A stretch of 64,000 bases of DNA. Origin: Apostichopus japonicus (Eukaryota; Echinodermata; Holothuroidea; Aspidochirotida; Stichopodidae). The translations under genes and the position numbers were made by a program. The notes under the pieces are model-generated. The model made no database searches. It had not been told where the DNA came from and saw only the letters and a program-made list of their open reading frames with translations. Where the stretch lies: NCBI RefSeq assembly GCF_037975245.1, contig NC_092575.1, forward strand, positions 12,451,001-12,515,000, written 5' to 3'. Below, one piece after another: positions 43,556 through 56,281 of this stretch; the first letter of the stretch is position 1, and each line of letters begins with the position of its first letter.

Positions 43556-44378
43556 CGTGTGTGTGTATATGTATACTTATAGAACTGAATGACCTTTAAG
43601 TACAATACAAAGGCTCAAACACATGTGAAATAGCTATAGGCAAAATGTGTTTTTTTTGTGTGTAAAAATCCCATACTTTGAGGATTTTTCATTTCAAAAT
43701 AAGGCAAAATTCCCTCCTATTATTTTTGTACAAGCAGGGTGGTACTATATTTCTTCTAGAAAAAATAATAAAAACATTTCAACATGACGCGTTTTGAGAT
43801 ACTGGCTGTCAAAGGCGACCTCTTTTGCACATTGGAGCAATTTTATAACCTCATAAATTAATATTGAGAAAAGCTAGAACCCTGAAATTTGGTAAGGTAT
43901 AAAAAATTTATACTTATAACTAATGTGAAACCCTCACAGCTCTAACATGGTTACGCTGGTCAAAATTTGACATGAAAACCCTTCCTCTTGAATAGTAGGA
44001 TGAATAGGCAACTTTAAAGCTGCAAAACTAAAATAATAAAGTACAGGAAAGCATTGTAATCATTATTTTGCATTGTTCAGACTCGACATTATATCCTCTG
44101 AAAGAATCAAGTATCCTGAAGAACTAGTTTAGAGCAATGAATCACTAAAAATGGCACATTTTTTAGCAACAAATACCAACATTGAATATTTTGGCACTTT
44201 TATGTTGGCCTAACTCCATAAGTCAATACTTTTATAGCCTTAATTTTTAGAAGAGGTCCAGCTACAACATTTTCAAAATCTGGTGATTTGATATGGAATG
44301 ACCCATATATATTAATATATATATGCACAGTTGAAATTGTAGTGAGTTGGAAAACAAAAACAGTGAAAACACTTCCAG

Positions 44379-44458
44379 CCTCCACCGGGATTCGCACCCG
44401 GGCCTCCAGCTTTATATAACGAGTAGGCTATGGACGCTGATTGTAGGTCTACAGGTTT
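44379..44458 (-). repeat. tRNA-like (SINE-type) fragment, copy 3
   Basis: Same T-arm with B-box-like core as the other two copies. Confidence 0.4.
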
Positions 44459-44574
44459 AACACCGGTAATGAAGGTCGAACTTACACTGTAGGCTTTTGC
44501 CACCTGTATCGAACAATGCTAGTTCTGTTTAGGTGACATATTTTGCCGTACTCTAGAGATCAAACATCATGCTT

Positions 44575-45022
44575 AACTCTCGGTTCACTAGAACGACTCA
44601 CTCGTGAACTCTCGGTACACTGGACCCGCTCACTCGTGAACTCTCGGTACACTGGACCCGCTCACTCGTGAACTCTCGGTTCACTGGACCCGCTCACTCG
44701 TGAACTCTCGGTACACTGGACCCACTCACTCGTGAACTCTCGGTACACTGGACCCACTCACTCATGAACTCTCGGTACGCTGGACCCGCTCACTCGTGAA
44801 CTATCGGTACACTGGACCCACTCACTCATGAACTCTCGGTACACTGGACCCGCTCACTCGTGAACTTTCGGTTCACTGGACCCGCTCACTCGTGAACTCT
44901 CGGTACACTGGACCCACTCACTCGTGAACTCTCGGTACACTGGACCCACTCACTCATGAACTCTCGGTACACTGGACCCACTCACTCATGAACTCTCGGT
45001 ACCCTGGACCCACTCACTCGTG
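44575..45022. repeat. 32-bp minisatellite, 14 copies
   Basis: 448 bp of the unit seen six times at 19707. Several adjacent units share the CCCACTCACTCATG variant, pointing to recent local expansion. Confidence 0.9.
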
Positions 45023-45573
45023 AAACTTGTTCTTGGATGAACATATACCTACTCATCATTTCTGTTTATCACGCAACCATGCTACCCTAATAATAACAGA
45101 TTTGTTGCGATCAGTGTAACCCATTGCAAGTGTAAGGATGGATTTCCTGTATATATTTTGGTTTGTCAAGTAAATTCACAGTAATCTTGACTGCATAAAT
45201 GCTTTCAATGTAAAAATCAAGAAAAAATAGCTTCAACGTATACTACAGATGGTTTCATTCATGTTATGTTTTTTTTTTACGTCCCAACAAATTTACTCCA
45301 CTGCTTTGTTCAAAGATTCTTCTTATCCAAATAAGCAGTTAAATAAAAAATTGTAGCCTCGACAACGCAATAAACTATACCAAATAGCCTTGAAAACGCA
45401 AAATACTATACCAAATAGCCACGAAAACGCAAAACAATATACCAAATAGCCTTTAGGTTTCTTTCATAGAAATTTATTATGGTTTCTTTGCATCTTGTTT
45501 GATGTGCATCCTCTGGCCGATTTAAATACAAACAGCAAAGTGTATCGGCCCATGTGTTTATTATATTTTCCAG

Positions 45574-46190
45574 CTACTTTAACATGGCCAACATTAAAAA
45601 CTACGACAATTTTGCCACGTATCGAGACCACAAGAAGAAAGTGATTGTTTGGTCAAGCTTTCTGTTTAAGCCTGAGAAATAGTTACTTGGTGGAAACCAA
45701 AGTGGTTTGAAGTGACTCTTAATTTATTTTATCTTCACATATTTCAAACTGTTTGTTATATTTTCCAGGATCAACTAATTTAACAAGTTCTCAGAACCCG
45801 ACGCCAACATTGCCACGTATCGAGACCACAAGAAGAAAGTGATTGTTTGGTCAAGATTTCTGTTTTACCGGGAGAAATAGTTACTTACTGGAAACCAAAG
45901 TGGTTTGAAATGACTCTTAATATATTTTACCTTCACATATTTCAAACTGTTTGTTATATTTTCCAGGATCAACTAATTTAACAAGCTCTCAGAACCCGAC
46001 GCCAACATTGCCACGTATCGAAACCACAAGAAGTAAGTGATTGTTTGGTCAAGCTTTCTGTTTAAGCAGGAGAAATGGTACTTGGTGTACAGGAAAGTGG
46101 TTTGAAATGACTCTTAATTTATTTTATCTTCACATATTTTATACTGTGTGTTACATTTTCCAGGATCAACTAATTTAATTACTTATACAG
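45574..46190 (+). pseudogene. Orphan mucin micro-exons upstream of locus C exon 1
   Basis: Units 45574..45636 (63 bp, donor GAAAGT), 45769..45834 (66 bp, donor GAAAGT), 45967..46032 (66 bp, donor GTAAGT) and a truncated unit from 46164. One unit more than upstream of gene B. Confidence 0.7.
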
Positions 46191-46483
46191 ATGTAATACG
46201 AACAGTTACCTACAATACTTATCAATAACTTTGACATTCAATATTTTCCAGGAAGAGTGTGTTCTTTCTAGCTATGAATAAGTTGCCAATGACCTTAAGG
46301 AAGTTTGATTTGCGGGTAGAACAGTACACACGGAAATTGGTGACCATGATTTAAAACACATTCACAGTGCTTGGAAGCTCACAATCGGCTGGTTCAATCT
46401 CCATTTAACATCAAAGCTGTATTTGCAGCTATTCACAGTAATTCACAGGACTACAAAAATTTAATTTTCTTATAACATCGAAA
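46191..46483 (+). promoter_or_regulatory. Conserved upstream region of locus C exon 1
   Basis: Near-identical to 20871..21160. Confidence 0.5.
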
Positions 46484-46550
46484 ATGAGCTCAACGTTGCA
46501 TCAACCGTTATTAGTTAGCTTCATTTCATGTCTTATTTTACGTGCTCAAG
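46484..46550 (+). CDS. Locus C: orphan signal-peptide exon
   Basis: 67 bp, ATG to phase-1 donor GTAATG. Encodes MSSTLHQPLLVSFISCLI then LRAQ; one residue differs from gene B exon 1. No LDLa, stalk, GAIN or 7TM exon was found between here and the next first exon at 63608, so the locus has lost its receptor body or serves as an alternative first exon for gene D. Confidence 0.7.
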
Positions 46551-46705
46551 GTAATGTAAAACAAAAACATTTTTCTGCGGCTCACGCCAAGTTTAGGTTT
46601 CGGAATTTCCATATCATGCAGCTTGCTTAATTTGCTTAAGATTTGTAAACATTTTAATCACATTTGTAACAACTTTGTGTTTTAGATTATATATGTGAAT
46701 AATTG

Positions 46706-46885
46706 CACGTTTCTCGGCCTTTTGGCTAAGATCACATGTAGTATATGTTCCCTATTCGAGGGGAATCGTGATACACACATGACGATGACCACACAGTTTC
46801 AGTCTCCATGGAAGGGGATTGGGGTTGAGAGCGGAGCAATCGTTCGGTTGTTTGGTTTTTCGTACCCAGGTTCTTTCTTGGGTGA
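46706..46885 (+). ncRNA. U2 snRNA-like sequence at locus C
   Basis: Near-identical to 21383..21563, with the same missing stem IIa and the GTAGTA element retained. Confidence 0.6.
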
Positions 46886-49150
46886 CTTTTCTTAAAAAGT
46901 ATATTTGCACGTTTCATGCAGCAAATAAATTTACTTTGACTGTATGGTGACTTTCACACCCTTGCAATGATGTAGTTGGGTTATTTTCAATATTTTACGT
47001 TTGTGAAGGGAGTCATGTGGTTAGCATTTGATTCCAAAATCGATCTTGAAAATTTATTGTGTTTTATGTTGAGTAGACAAGGTGAGAATAAATTTTTAAT
47101 AGGAATGACAACATTGCTATTTACATCTGTATCAGAAAGCTTAATCTGTCATGCAATGAACAAAAGTTGGGACGCACCGTACAGCTTGAATGTTAGCCGT
47201 GCATATACATTAGTAATTTGAGTACATGTGCGTTTATATAAGATTTGAAAAGAGAACAAGCCAACCTAGGACATCTATGTCGTTGTACTTGCAAATTTTA
47301 ACCTTTGTAACCCGACAAACATAATTTTGTGAAATCTTCAAAGGTGCCCCTTTTCATAAATTAGGAGTGTTGCTGTTATTGTTCATAAAAAAGGATTTTT
47401 CCCGGTTTTGCGATGAAAAGTGCCCTTTTGTTATGTCAAATGTCTTTTTGGCGAGGAATTAATTCAGAAAAATATAATTTAGCAGGTGTTTTTTTGCTGA
47501 CGAAATATTCAAATACTGCAGTTTGTGGTAAGTAATGCACAAACAGTCCATTTTGCATGTTTCCCTTTGAGAGCATTGTATGATTTACCCACTGAAACCA
47601 AAGTCGCATCTCCCATTGCCCTTTGAATTTGGAGTCCCGCTCCCAACTCCAACCCCCCCCCCGCCAGTTATTTCAGTAGTGTGTAAGTTTTACGACTCAC
47701 CAGACTATAACTTATGTACGTCTGCAGTAATGTTGTCCATATCGAATTTATATATAGGCCTACGTGAGAACCGCAACAACTGAAAACTATATGTTTTTAC
47801 AGTATGTTTTCATACTATTTCTCTAACCAGACTATAACTTATGTACGTCTGCATTAATGTTGGCCTATATCGATTATTGCTTCCGTGATGGGGATATATA
47901 TATATGCGAGTATGTGAAACAAGTGAAAGACGTAAAGGTTACCCGTGTCACTGAATGATTCAACATTATAGCTGCATTGTTCCGTTGTATTTTAGTATAG
48001 TGTTACTAGATATACTCGACCATGGAAAACTCATAACAATCCATGCATTACTGTGCTTAGATTGTGTGTTACTGTTCATTTTTCCTTCGTGCGTGTGTGT
48101 GTGGTTTCTTCATAATTTCGTCTTAACAATTTTAATGTGTATCTGTAAACCGCTAGATATCGGGTTATACGTAATTTAATACAATTAAGAGGGTATGTAT
48201 GAGTCTTCGACCCTAGCAGGTTCTACATCATAGGCGAATTTAAAGCGAAAAAGGGAGAGAGGTAAAATAAACAGATGGAGGTACAAATTTATAGTGTCAT
48301 TGAACAAATGCATGGATTAAAATAGTACAAAGTATCATTTAATTTTAAGGAAGCAGAAAATAAACTGCGCAGAGGGATCGGGTTATACAGGGAGCTATCA
48401 CTGTACAAGTTACAGGACACAAGTATTGTTCCCCCTCAGTAAATTGTCGATACTATCCTTAAAATTTTGGTGCCCTCTGAAACTTCAATTTCCTTGCAAT
48501 GCTACTTGCCTGTGTGTGATGTATCATGTAGTGTAAAATAGTAGTCAACTATATATTTCTACCGAGGTCGAAGGTCAGTCAGCATATGGAAGAAGAGAAA
48601 ACGTGCTAGATGGGTTAGAAATGTCCGATCTGTGCACAATGATTTGAATTGCTGTTGTTCAACCGATCGATTACGTGTGAGGAATTACATCACAAAATTG
48701 TGCAGGAATACCATTATGGTTTCAAAACATATTCTTCAACCGGTATACTTTTGCGTCACTAACTTAAGGATCCAATAACTTAACTAATCCGATTACAAAG
48801 AATCAAGTTTGTCCCAAAGAAGGTTAAAATGGTCAGCCGCGGTAGATTTGGCTGTGATTTGTCGTGGATGTTGACAGGGCGAGAAAACCCGCCATAAATC
48901 TTTATTAAACCTGCCTTTATTTCGTAATTAGTTCAAGGAGATTACGTTACTACATAACTATACCATATGGAACGTATTAAATGTCATTTGCTTGTCTGTG
49001 ATATATACTCGTCTTAACAGTCACTATTCAAACGCATATGCAAGAAGCATGTCGATAAGTTGTCCGTCCATCTTGACAATTAATTAAAATCTGTTGGTTT
49101 CAATTGCATGCTGTATAAATAACACAAAATCTGTGTTACTTGATGAAGAT
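46886..49150. other. Locus C downstream, shared with gene B intron 1
   Basis: Similar to 21564..23735 and then diverges abruptly near 49150. No exon recognised. Confidence 0.6.
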
Positions 49151-49563
49151 TTTAAAGGCGATATCGCTCATAGACTATTTTTTGAGGGCGCTGGCATTAT
49201 CGAGGTTTCAGCGAGGTTTACTGGAAACCCGAAAACTCACGTGACCTCGGTGGCAAATTTAGATCAGTGAATAGCACAGGCAAGCGTATGCGTAACAAGC
49301 CCGTACCGATGCACACATAATGTTATAACACAGCAATTCAGATTACTGTACTGTTTACCGCAAAGGATTTTCGTACGCGATAGTTTGTTGTTTGTGTGCC
49401 TATTGAGTAAAGAATACTGTACGATTTTCGTACAAATACATTCGATTAGACTAGAGTATAGTGACAATAATGGAAAAGGGATCAGGGCAAGGAGAATCGA
49501 GCGAAAGAAAACGGCCTTATCCTGGAACGAGCGTAGGTTCAAGTGGAGGAAGGCCTTTGTTGC

Positions 49564-52500
49564 ATGGACCTGGCAAAAACAGCAGTGCAAAGGAGCAATA
49601 GCGACGAAGAGATGCCACGAAGATCTATCTTCTACGTTCCTATGTATGTCCATGATTTGACTTTTGTTAGCAACGCAGATTTCGCAGAACATTTGCTTCA
49701 GGATCACACAAAAAGGTAATGATTTGCTAAGCTAGGCTAAAACTTTATATGGTAATACTAGTACATAGCCTACATAGTAGTACCACAGTACAGGGTATTG
49801 TCCTAGGTAACTGTCAGTATTGCGAAGTACAGAATACTGCGAAGTTCGGACACCCCTAAGAAATACACGATTTCACCATAATAACCTACAAGCAAAAGCC
49901 AATATCACTAAAAACTAGAAAGCTACAGTTATTTCCTCTCCAAAATGACCCGTGCGCAAGTAAGTATGTACATATTTGTCAATAAAATGATAGTTTTGGG
50001 GGTATTTTAAGGCTTAGGTGTTCGAACTTCGCAGTGTCTATGCTATTGTATTTGTAACATACATGATTTGATGAGCCTAGGCTTTGTAACTAGGCCTATC
50101 ATTCATTATTTTTCCAATGGACCTAGCGTATGCTAACCTTATCATACTTATCCTAGCACAAAATAGCAGTAAGTGGTATTACTGAGTCATCATCATCACT
50201 GTTTGTGAATGCTTGTCATGAAGATACTGTATAGGCCGTGGCTATTCTTACAACTAGTCGTAACAATTATTTATAAACTATTCTTACGACAAAGGCGAAT
50301 TCAAGCGCAGTATGATAAAGCAACTGCGCATGTACTGTAGTAGGGGTAACCCTAACCCTAAACATAACCCTAAACCTTAATCCTAACCCTAACCGGAAAT
50401 TATTGTTAGTCCTCGTCGTAAAAATAGTACTCCTGGTCATAAAAATAGCAACTGCACATGCGTAGTCGGAAATTATTCTTACGACTAGTCCTAAGAATAG
50501 CCACTTTGTTCTGTATACAGTTAAAAATTAAAATATCCTTCCTAAAGAAGACTGACAGGGACTGGGGGTCTTTAGTTTCACTCCTCGTATTTATGCCATG
50601 GAAAGCTGGGCCTTCTCATCACCAAAAAATAAACTGTTTTTGCCTCAACAAATTGATGTAAATATATTTTCTAACCACTAGGCCTAGGCGATCTGTTCAT
50701 CTCCACCCCCTCCAGGTTCTAAATTGTTATCAGCTGTCCTTGTTTGAAGAATAATTCTTGTGAATGAGCATTGGAAAGAAAAGTATTAAGTATGAAGCCT
50801 CGCCTATGCCCAGTCATAATTAACTAGGCATATAACATAGGACTAAGGCCTATAGTATTAGTAATAAGTATCTGAATTTAGTGTTCATAGTAACTGTTTT
50901 CCTTAATTTTGTAATATGCACCAGTGAGGAAGGCCTACTGTGCTACAAGTACAACCACATGGACCTGCAATTTTTCCTATAAAAATAATGCATCTACATA
51001 AATACTTTAGAATCACTCTTAACTGATTGACATGTTTTCACACCGCTGCGTATGCAACTAGACCTTAGGTTTTTCTAAGGTCAGCCACAGCTACTGTAGC
51101 ACACTGTATATGCAATCAAGTTTTAATGGTTCATTTGGGCAACAGGGTGTTATACTGTTATCTACTGACTGTCTGTCCAATATTCCAGCAATCATGTGCT
51201 ATACATATCTGTGTTTGGGATTTTTGAAGGAACCCAACTGCTATGCAAGAAATTAGGTAAATTAGCCTCACAAATTGATGGAGCATATTAGTACATATAG
51301 CTATACCTATATAAACCTTTATATAGCCATGCCTGGAGGTAAGAAAGTACCAGTTTTTTGTGTAGGCCTGATGCTCATACTTTATGATGCTGTGCTAAGT
51401 TATTATATTTTGTAGATATAGTCAGTACTATGCTTGTTTTTGTTCAGCTTCTTGTGAATGATCTGATGTTTAGTGTTCAAAAATGATAATATCAATTAAA
51501 TTTGGTGGCCAAAACTATCTCTTGTGGAGTGTAATCTAGTGTTAATGGTAGTCTGAAATCAAGCTATACATGTAAACAGGAATTTTTCACAATGGTGGGC
51601 TTATGTCATGGAGTAAGCTAGCATCTCAAGTTCTCACCCATGGAACCAACTGCTCACATAAACAGGAAGCTTACACAGTAGGTAAATAATGAGTGTACAT
51701 CAAACTTCGATCAAAAGACTGGACATCTTTTAGCGATATGAAACCAATCAGTTCACTAAGACAGGAAGTCAACACAAAATTATCCTTACAATTCTTGTAA
51801 GGTACCACAGTTTATGGATATGTTGAAGAAGAGTATGAAAGAATATCTCATCCTTATCTGGGTTTAAATCAATGTGGGTTAACAATATGTTATTATTAAA
51901 ATCTGCCTAAGTGTTTGTTTGTTACTTTTCTCTTTCATATTTTTTCTTGGGTAGGTATGATAAAAACATGTATGTTTGTAATGATTTGGTCATTACCAGA
52001 TTCATTATGCATACAATTAAGCTTGGGGTGTACAGTAAAATTACTATTTCAGTTATATGATTTACGGACAATTTTTTTGTTTCATTGAACAGGTTTCAAA
52101 TGCATCTTTTCCGGAAAGATGCCGAAAGTCAAACAGAGGCATTCTCAGCAGCTGTCACCACAGAAAGATCAGTTGACACTCAGAAAGGAGAAGGTAAATT
52201 TATATGTTTATCCTTGCATGAATTATATATTATAATCTTATATCTGATCTGATGTGATCAGAAAAATAATACAATTTCATTCTTATTAATTCCAAAAGAA
52301 AAGAAAAAAATGGTAGCATATTGCTCATCCACTAAAAAGCATGCATGTGTATGAGAATTTATAAAAGTAAGTGGACCTGATATTATCAGAATCTTCTTTA
52401 GAGGCAAACTGACTAGTAACAGGAAATTCAAGAGACACAATAGAGCCTGGAACAGAGAAGACATGGTGAACACAAAGAAAGAAGTTAATGGTGTATTGAA

Positions 52501-53263
52501 CAAAATGAGTCAGTGAAAGCAGAGGTATTTAGATAAACTGTGGAGTACAAAGCGAGGATTAAGTAAGGAGAGAGGGCGAATATACTATAACAGAATACAG
52601 AGATGGAGCAGGATAAAGTTAGTCATGTCCTTCCTGTATATTAAGCCCATTCAGTTGAATGGTGCTAGAGTATTCCGTCCGCTCTCGCTATCTCTGCTGT
52701 GGTGTACTATGTCTGAGATGGTTAGTCTATGAATTCAGTTACCTGTTGGGACATGTCTTTAATGGTATGATTGGGGAGCTGAAAGTGTTCCCCTAATGGA
52801 GTCTCCATTTTCATGGTATTGACCTGTGATTAGAACTGCTTCTTGAGGGTGGTCTTGGTTTCACCAACATACTTGTAACTTCGATATCTTCTACTTCAAT
52901 GTCCTCTAAACTCAATGACACCATTTAAATTGAAATATCAGTTTCCAGTGCTGCATAAGTGTGATAAGTTCTAAACAAAAGTATATTTTTAGTCACAGCC
53001 ATAGAAGCTGTAGCAGGATACTTGCAATCTAGTAATTATTGTTTTATGTTATCTCTACAGATACTTCTGATCCAGTTACTTCAACACCTCTCAAGAAGCC
53101 ATCTGCCAATGTTCTGTCCAATGTCACCAGTAGGATTAGATATGGAGCAGCATTGGAGAGAAACCTCAGACTGTACGAATACACATTGCCACATTTACAT
53201 GATCCTGAACAAAAGAGATCATACATATGGCAGGGGCAAGCACTTTTCCCAGACTTTTGTTGA
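49564..53263 (+). CDS. Candidate three-exon gene, unknown function
   Basis: Exons 49564..49715, 52093..52193 and 53061..53263 join through GTAATG/AACAG and GTAAAT/CTACAG with phases 2 and 1, giving 151 residues and a TGA stop. The product starts MDLAKTAVQRSNSDEEM, includes FVSNADFAEHLLQDHTKR and ends WQGQALFPDFC; the middle is Ser/Thr-rich (SQTEAFSAAVTTERSVDTQ). No domain recognised; the HLLQDH part faintly resembles a degenerate C2H2 finger. The start is uncertain: an upstream ATG at about 49470 opens a different frame of 43 codons, possibly an upstream ORF. The second intron contains a Penelope endonuclease fragment. Could be a real lineage-specific gene or a fragment of a transposon-related gene. 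Confidence 0.5.
49836..50035. mobile_element. MITE-like element
   Basis: Ends ACTGCGAAGTTCGGACACC and GGTGTTCGAACTTCGCAGT form 19-bp inverted termini with one mismatch, about 200 bp apart, with no coding content. No clear target duplication. Confidence 0.55.
50238..50504. mobile_element. MITE-like element with telomere-like core
   Basis: Termini GTGGCTATTCTTACAACTAG and CTAGTCCTAAGAATAGCCAC are inverted copies with two mismatches. The centre, about 50346..50395, holds degenerate CCCTAA repeats (AACCCTAACCCTAAACATAA). Lies in intron 1 of the candidate gene. Confidence 0.6.
50505..52092. other. Intron 1 of the candidate gene, remainder
   Basis: No further feature supported; AT-rich unique sequence. 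Confidence 0.4.
52620..52880 (-). pseudogene. Penelope-like GIY-YIG endonuclease fragment
   Basis: On the minus strand, starting near 52872, the frame reads YVGETKTTLKKQF, a stop, then PLGEHFQLPNHTIKDM, matching the Y-x-G-x-T and G-E-H-F parts of Penelope GIY-YIG domains. Downstream STIQLNGLN resembles the C-terminal end. Short and broken; separate from the element at 60018..61824. Confidence 0.6.
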
Positions 53264-53363
53264 CAGGTTGTGCGACATTCACAAACGTTGGATTAGGAGC
53301 TATTGATACATCTGCATCACCAGATTGAGATAAATTGCTTTCGTCCATTTTGTTCGATAGTAG

Positions 53364-53470
53364 CTATGACTGTGAATCAGGAGCTTGGCCACCCTCTAAG
53401 TCAGGTGGGCAAGGTTGGGGAAATTCAACCAAGGAGTAACCATCAGAGAATGGCCAGCTTTGTATTATTG

Positions 53471-53512
<42 letters not shown>

Positions 53513-56222
53513 TATTATGATTGATACAAGGAACATGCAGTGTGATTCGAGAATGTGAGCGCAAAGAGTAACAACTAGACTTCACCGAGATCATATCACA
53601 TAAATACTTAGGTGCAAGACCTTTTAAACATTTAAATACTTGCAAGATTAGTTTAAATTCAATGCGTTGCTGTACAGGTAACCAATGAAGAGAATGTAAA
53701 GTAAAAGTAATATGACAAAATTTAGGAAGAGCGTAAATCAAACGAGCCGCTCCATTAAGTACCATTTGAACTCTACGAAGCTTATAATCAGGTAAACCAA
53801 TCAAGAGTGCATTACAGTAGTCGATGTGACTAATTACAAAAGCATTAATAAGAGTTTTAGTACAGTCCTCATCCAGGAATTTTCTGATCTGACGAATATT
53901 ATAGAGTCCATGGTATGCCCTTGAGCAAACTTTTCCAATATGAATGTCCATTGACATGTTGCTGTCAAGATAAACCCAAAGATTTTTTGCACTATCACAT
54001 GGCTTAATATCCACGTTACCTACTTTTATCAACTGAACCCGAGTCTTAGCAACTTGTTGGCGAGTCCCAATTAAAAGAAACTCAGTCTTAGAATCATTGA
54101 TCATTAGCCTATTGCTGATCATCCAATGTCTTATTTCGAATATAAGTGATTGCATTGCCAGAACAGCCCGTTCCTCAGATAACAGAGAACCAGCATTGAA
54201 AGATAAATATAATTGTGTATCATCAGCATAACTATGTGCGTTAGGAAGGTGTTTAGAGACAATGGTAAACAACTGAGAAACATAACAAAGAAAAAGAACA
54301 GGACCGAGACAGCTGCCCTGTGGTACACTACAATTCAAAGAGAAATCTTTCGATGAGATATTTTCTATAGATATATGCTGTTTTCTGAAAGACAGATAAT
54401 TACCAATCCATTTTTGTGCATTATTAACAATACCAAATTGGGTACGCAATATGTTTATAAGAATATCATGGTTAACAGTATCGAACGCTGCACTCAAATC
54501 CAACAGGATTAAAAGAGTGCATTGTTGTTGGTCCATATTCATCAATATATCACTATGAATTTTCATAAGTGCAGTTTCTGTAAAGTGATTTTGCCTGTAC
54601 GCAGATTGGCAATCAGGAAAAGGAGCATGTGATGAACAATGTGAGACAATCTCATTAACTACAGCACGTTCAACTAACTTAGAAACATAACTCAAATTAC
54701 TTATTGGTCTATAATTAGAATAGATAGGGTCCAAACCTGCTTTCTTTAACAATGGAGTAACGGTAGCAATCTTCCATTTGTCAGGAACATTACCATTTTT
54801 AAGTGAAAGATTTATCATGGTAGTCAATACAGGCAAAAGGGGGTCAAGACACTTTCTAAGTAACCAAGTGGGTATTGGGTCAAGATTGCAGGTAGCCGTA
54901 TTAGAGGATTTGATAATTGTGCGAACTTCATCGTTAGAAACTGGCTTGAACCCAGTCAACTTCGATTGGAAATGCTGTTGAACATAAGGTTCAAAAGGAC
55001 CAGTAGCAATGGAATCAATGTTAGCATTAATTTTATCAATTTTAGATATAAAAAATTGTCCGAAGTCATTAACAAGTTCCACAGTATTCTGGTGTGGCGG
55101 ATAAGTAACAACTTGCTTTTTATTACACAATGACTTTACAACAGTGAACAGTTTCCTGGTGTCGCCTTCACAGTCCCGGATGGTTGATGTATAAAAGGAC
55201 TTTTTAGCATAGTCCAGATGGAATGAATACTCATTCCGCAAAGAGCGATGGACCCGTCTGTGAGTTTCAAGACCAGATTTGCGGAAAACTCTCTCAGCCT
55301 TTCGACAAGCGGAACGTAAAATTTTCAAATGATCGGAGAACCAAGGTACTGTTGGCCTAACGGTAATTACTCTGGTCAGAACTGGTGGGTGGATATCAAG
55401 GACAGATGTTAAAGTACGATCATAGCATTCAATTAAACTCTCTAAGTCAAGCCATTCAGTTGTGCATAATGAGGATTGCAAAATATCTGTACAAAATTGA
55501 TCAATATGAATACTTCGATATTTCCGGTATTTAATTTCTTTGGTTGAATGTTTGGTAATAGGAAGGTTAAGATAACATCTAATTGACCAATGATCAGACA
55601 CTTTTAAAGCAGCTTGTGGAGATGATAACACGATATCGTTAGTGGATCGTGTGATGATTAAATCAAGCGTGTGTCCGGAGTCGTGAGTTGGAATGGAGAC
55701 ATGTTGCTGGAGACTAAACGTATTCATAATATCAGTAAATTTAGTCGCATCAGTACTAGTGTGATTATCCACATGAATATTAAAGTCGCCAATAAGAATA
55801 AGTTTTTCAGGACAAAGCACACAGTTTTCAAGGAGGTCACTGAATTCTCGGAAAAAAGTTGAAATGGTGACCGGGTGGGCTTCTGAATATGGAGGACGGT
55901 AGATTATTATTAAACGAACTCTGAGATTGTCAATAGCAACCAGCCATTCAGAATATTCAAAAGACGACTTTTCATCAGAATGCAAGAGGTTGGTCTTAAT
56001 TGAGGCTCGAACAATTAAACCAGTCCCACCACCAATTCTATCCTGCGGTCGAGGAACTCCAAGGTAATAATAACCCTCAGGCGCTAAGGCAGCTTCGGAA
56101 ACAGTATCACTTGACTTAAGCCAAGTTTCAGTTAAACAGCATAAGTCAGTGCCAGAATGAATTATATGATCAACGATTAAAGAAGTTTTATTTCGAGCTG
56201 AGCGAACATTAGCAGTCTCCAA
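53364..56222 (-). CDS. LINE ORF2: endonuclease and reverse transcriptase
   Basis: 952 codons without a stop. APE-type endonuclease: TETWLK (31..36), GDFNIH (145..150), TLDLIIT (185..191), SDHWSI (209..214). Reverse transcriptase: SNYRPISNLSYVSKLVERA (502..520), LDLSAAFDTVNHD (574..586), VPQGSCLGP (633..641) and the catalytic YADD (665..668). All catalytic motifs are present, so activity is possible. The frame ends LRSHSRITLHVPC, then a poly-Leu run from the TTA repeat and a non-element tail. The usual C-terminal stretch (RAFS...WN..P..., FK..LK) is missing. The first residues of the endonuclease may lie upstream of this Met. Confidence 0.9.
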
Positions 56223-56281
56223 TATAAATTTCCTTTGTGATTGCCGACAAGTCTTAGTATTGCCGTCCTGGAAACTAATGT

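Larger units (their letters stand above)
43569..45573. repeat. Recurrent block preceding mucin micro-exons (copy 3)
   Basis: Third copy of the block at 18471..20449. It lacks about 150 bp near 44243 relative to copies 1 and 2 but has the longest minisatellite. Confidence 0.8.

Noticed and set aside
49264-49707. Minus-strand 147-codon frame
   Set aside because: It overlaps the first exon of the better supported plus-strand gene model and has no recognisable motif.
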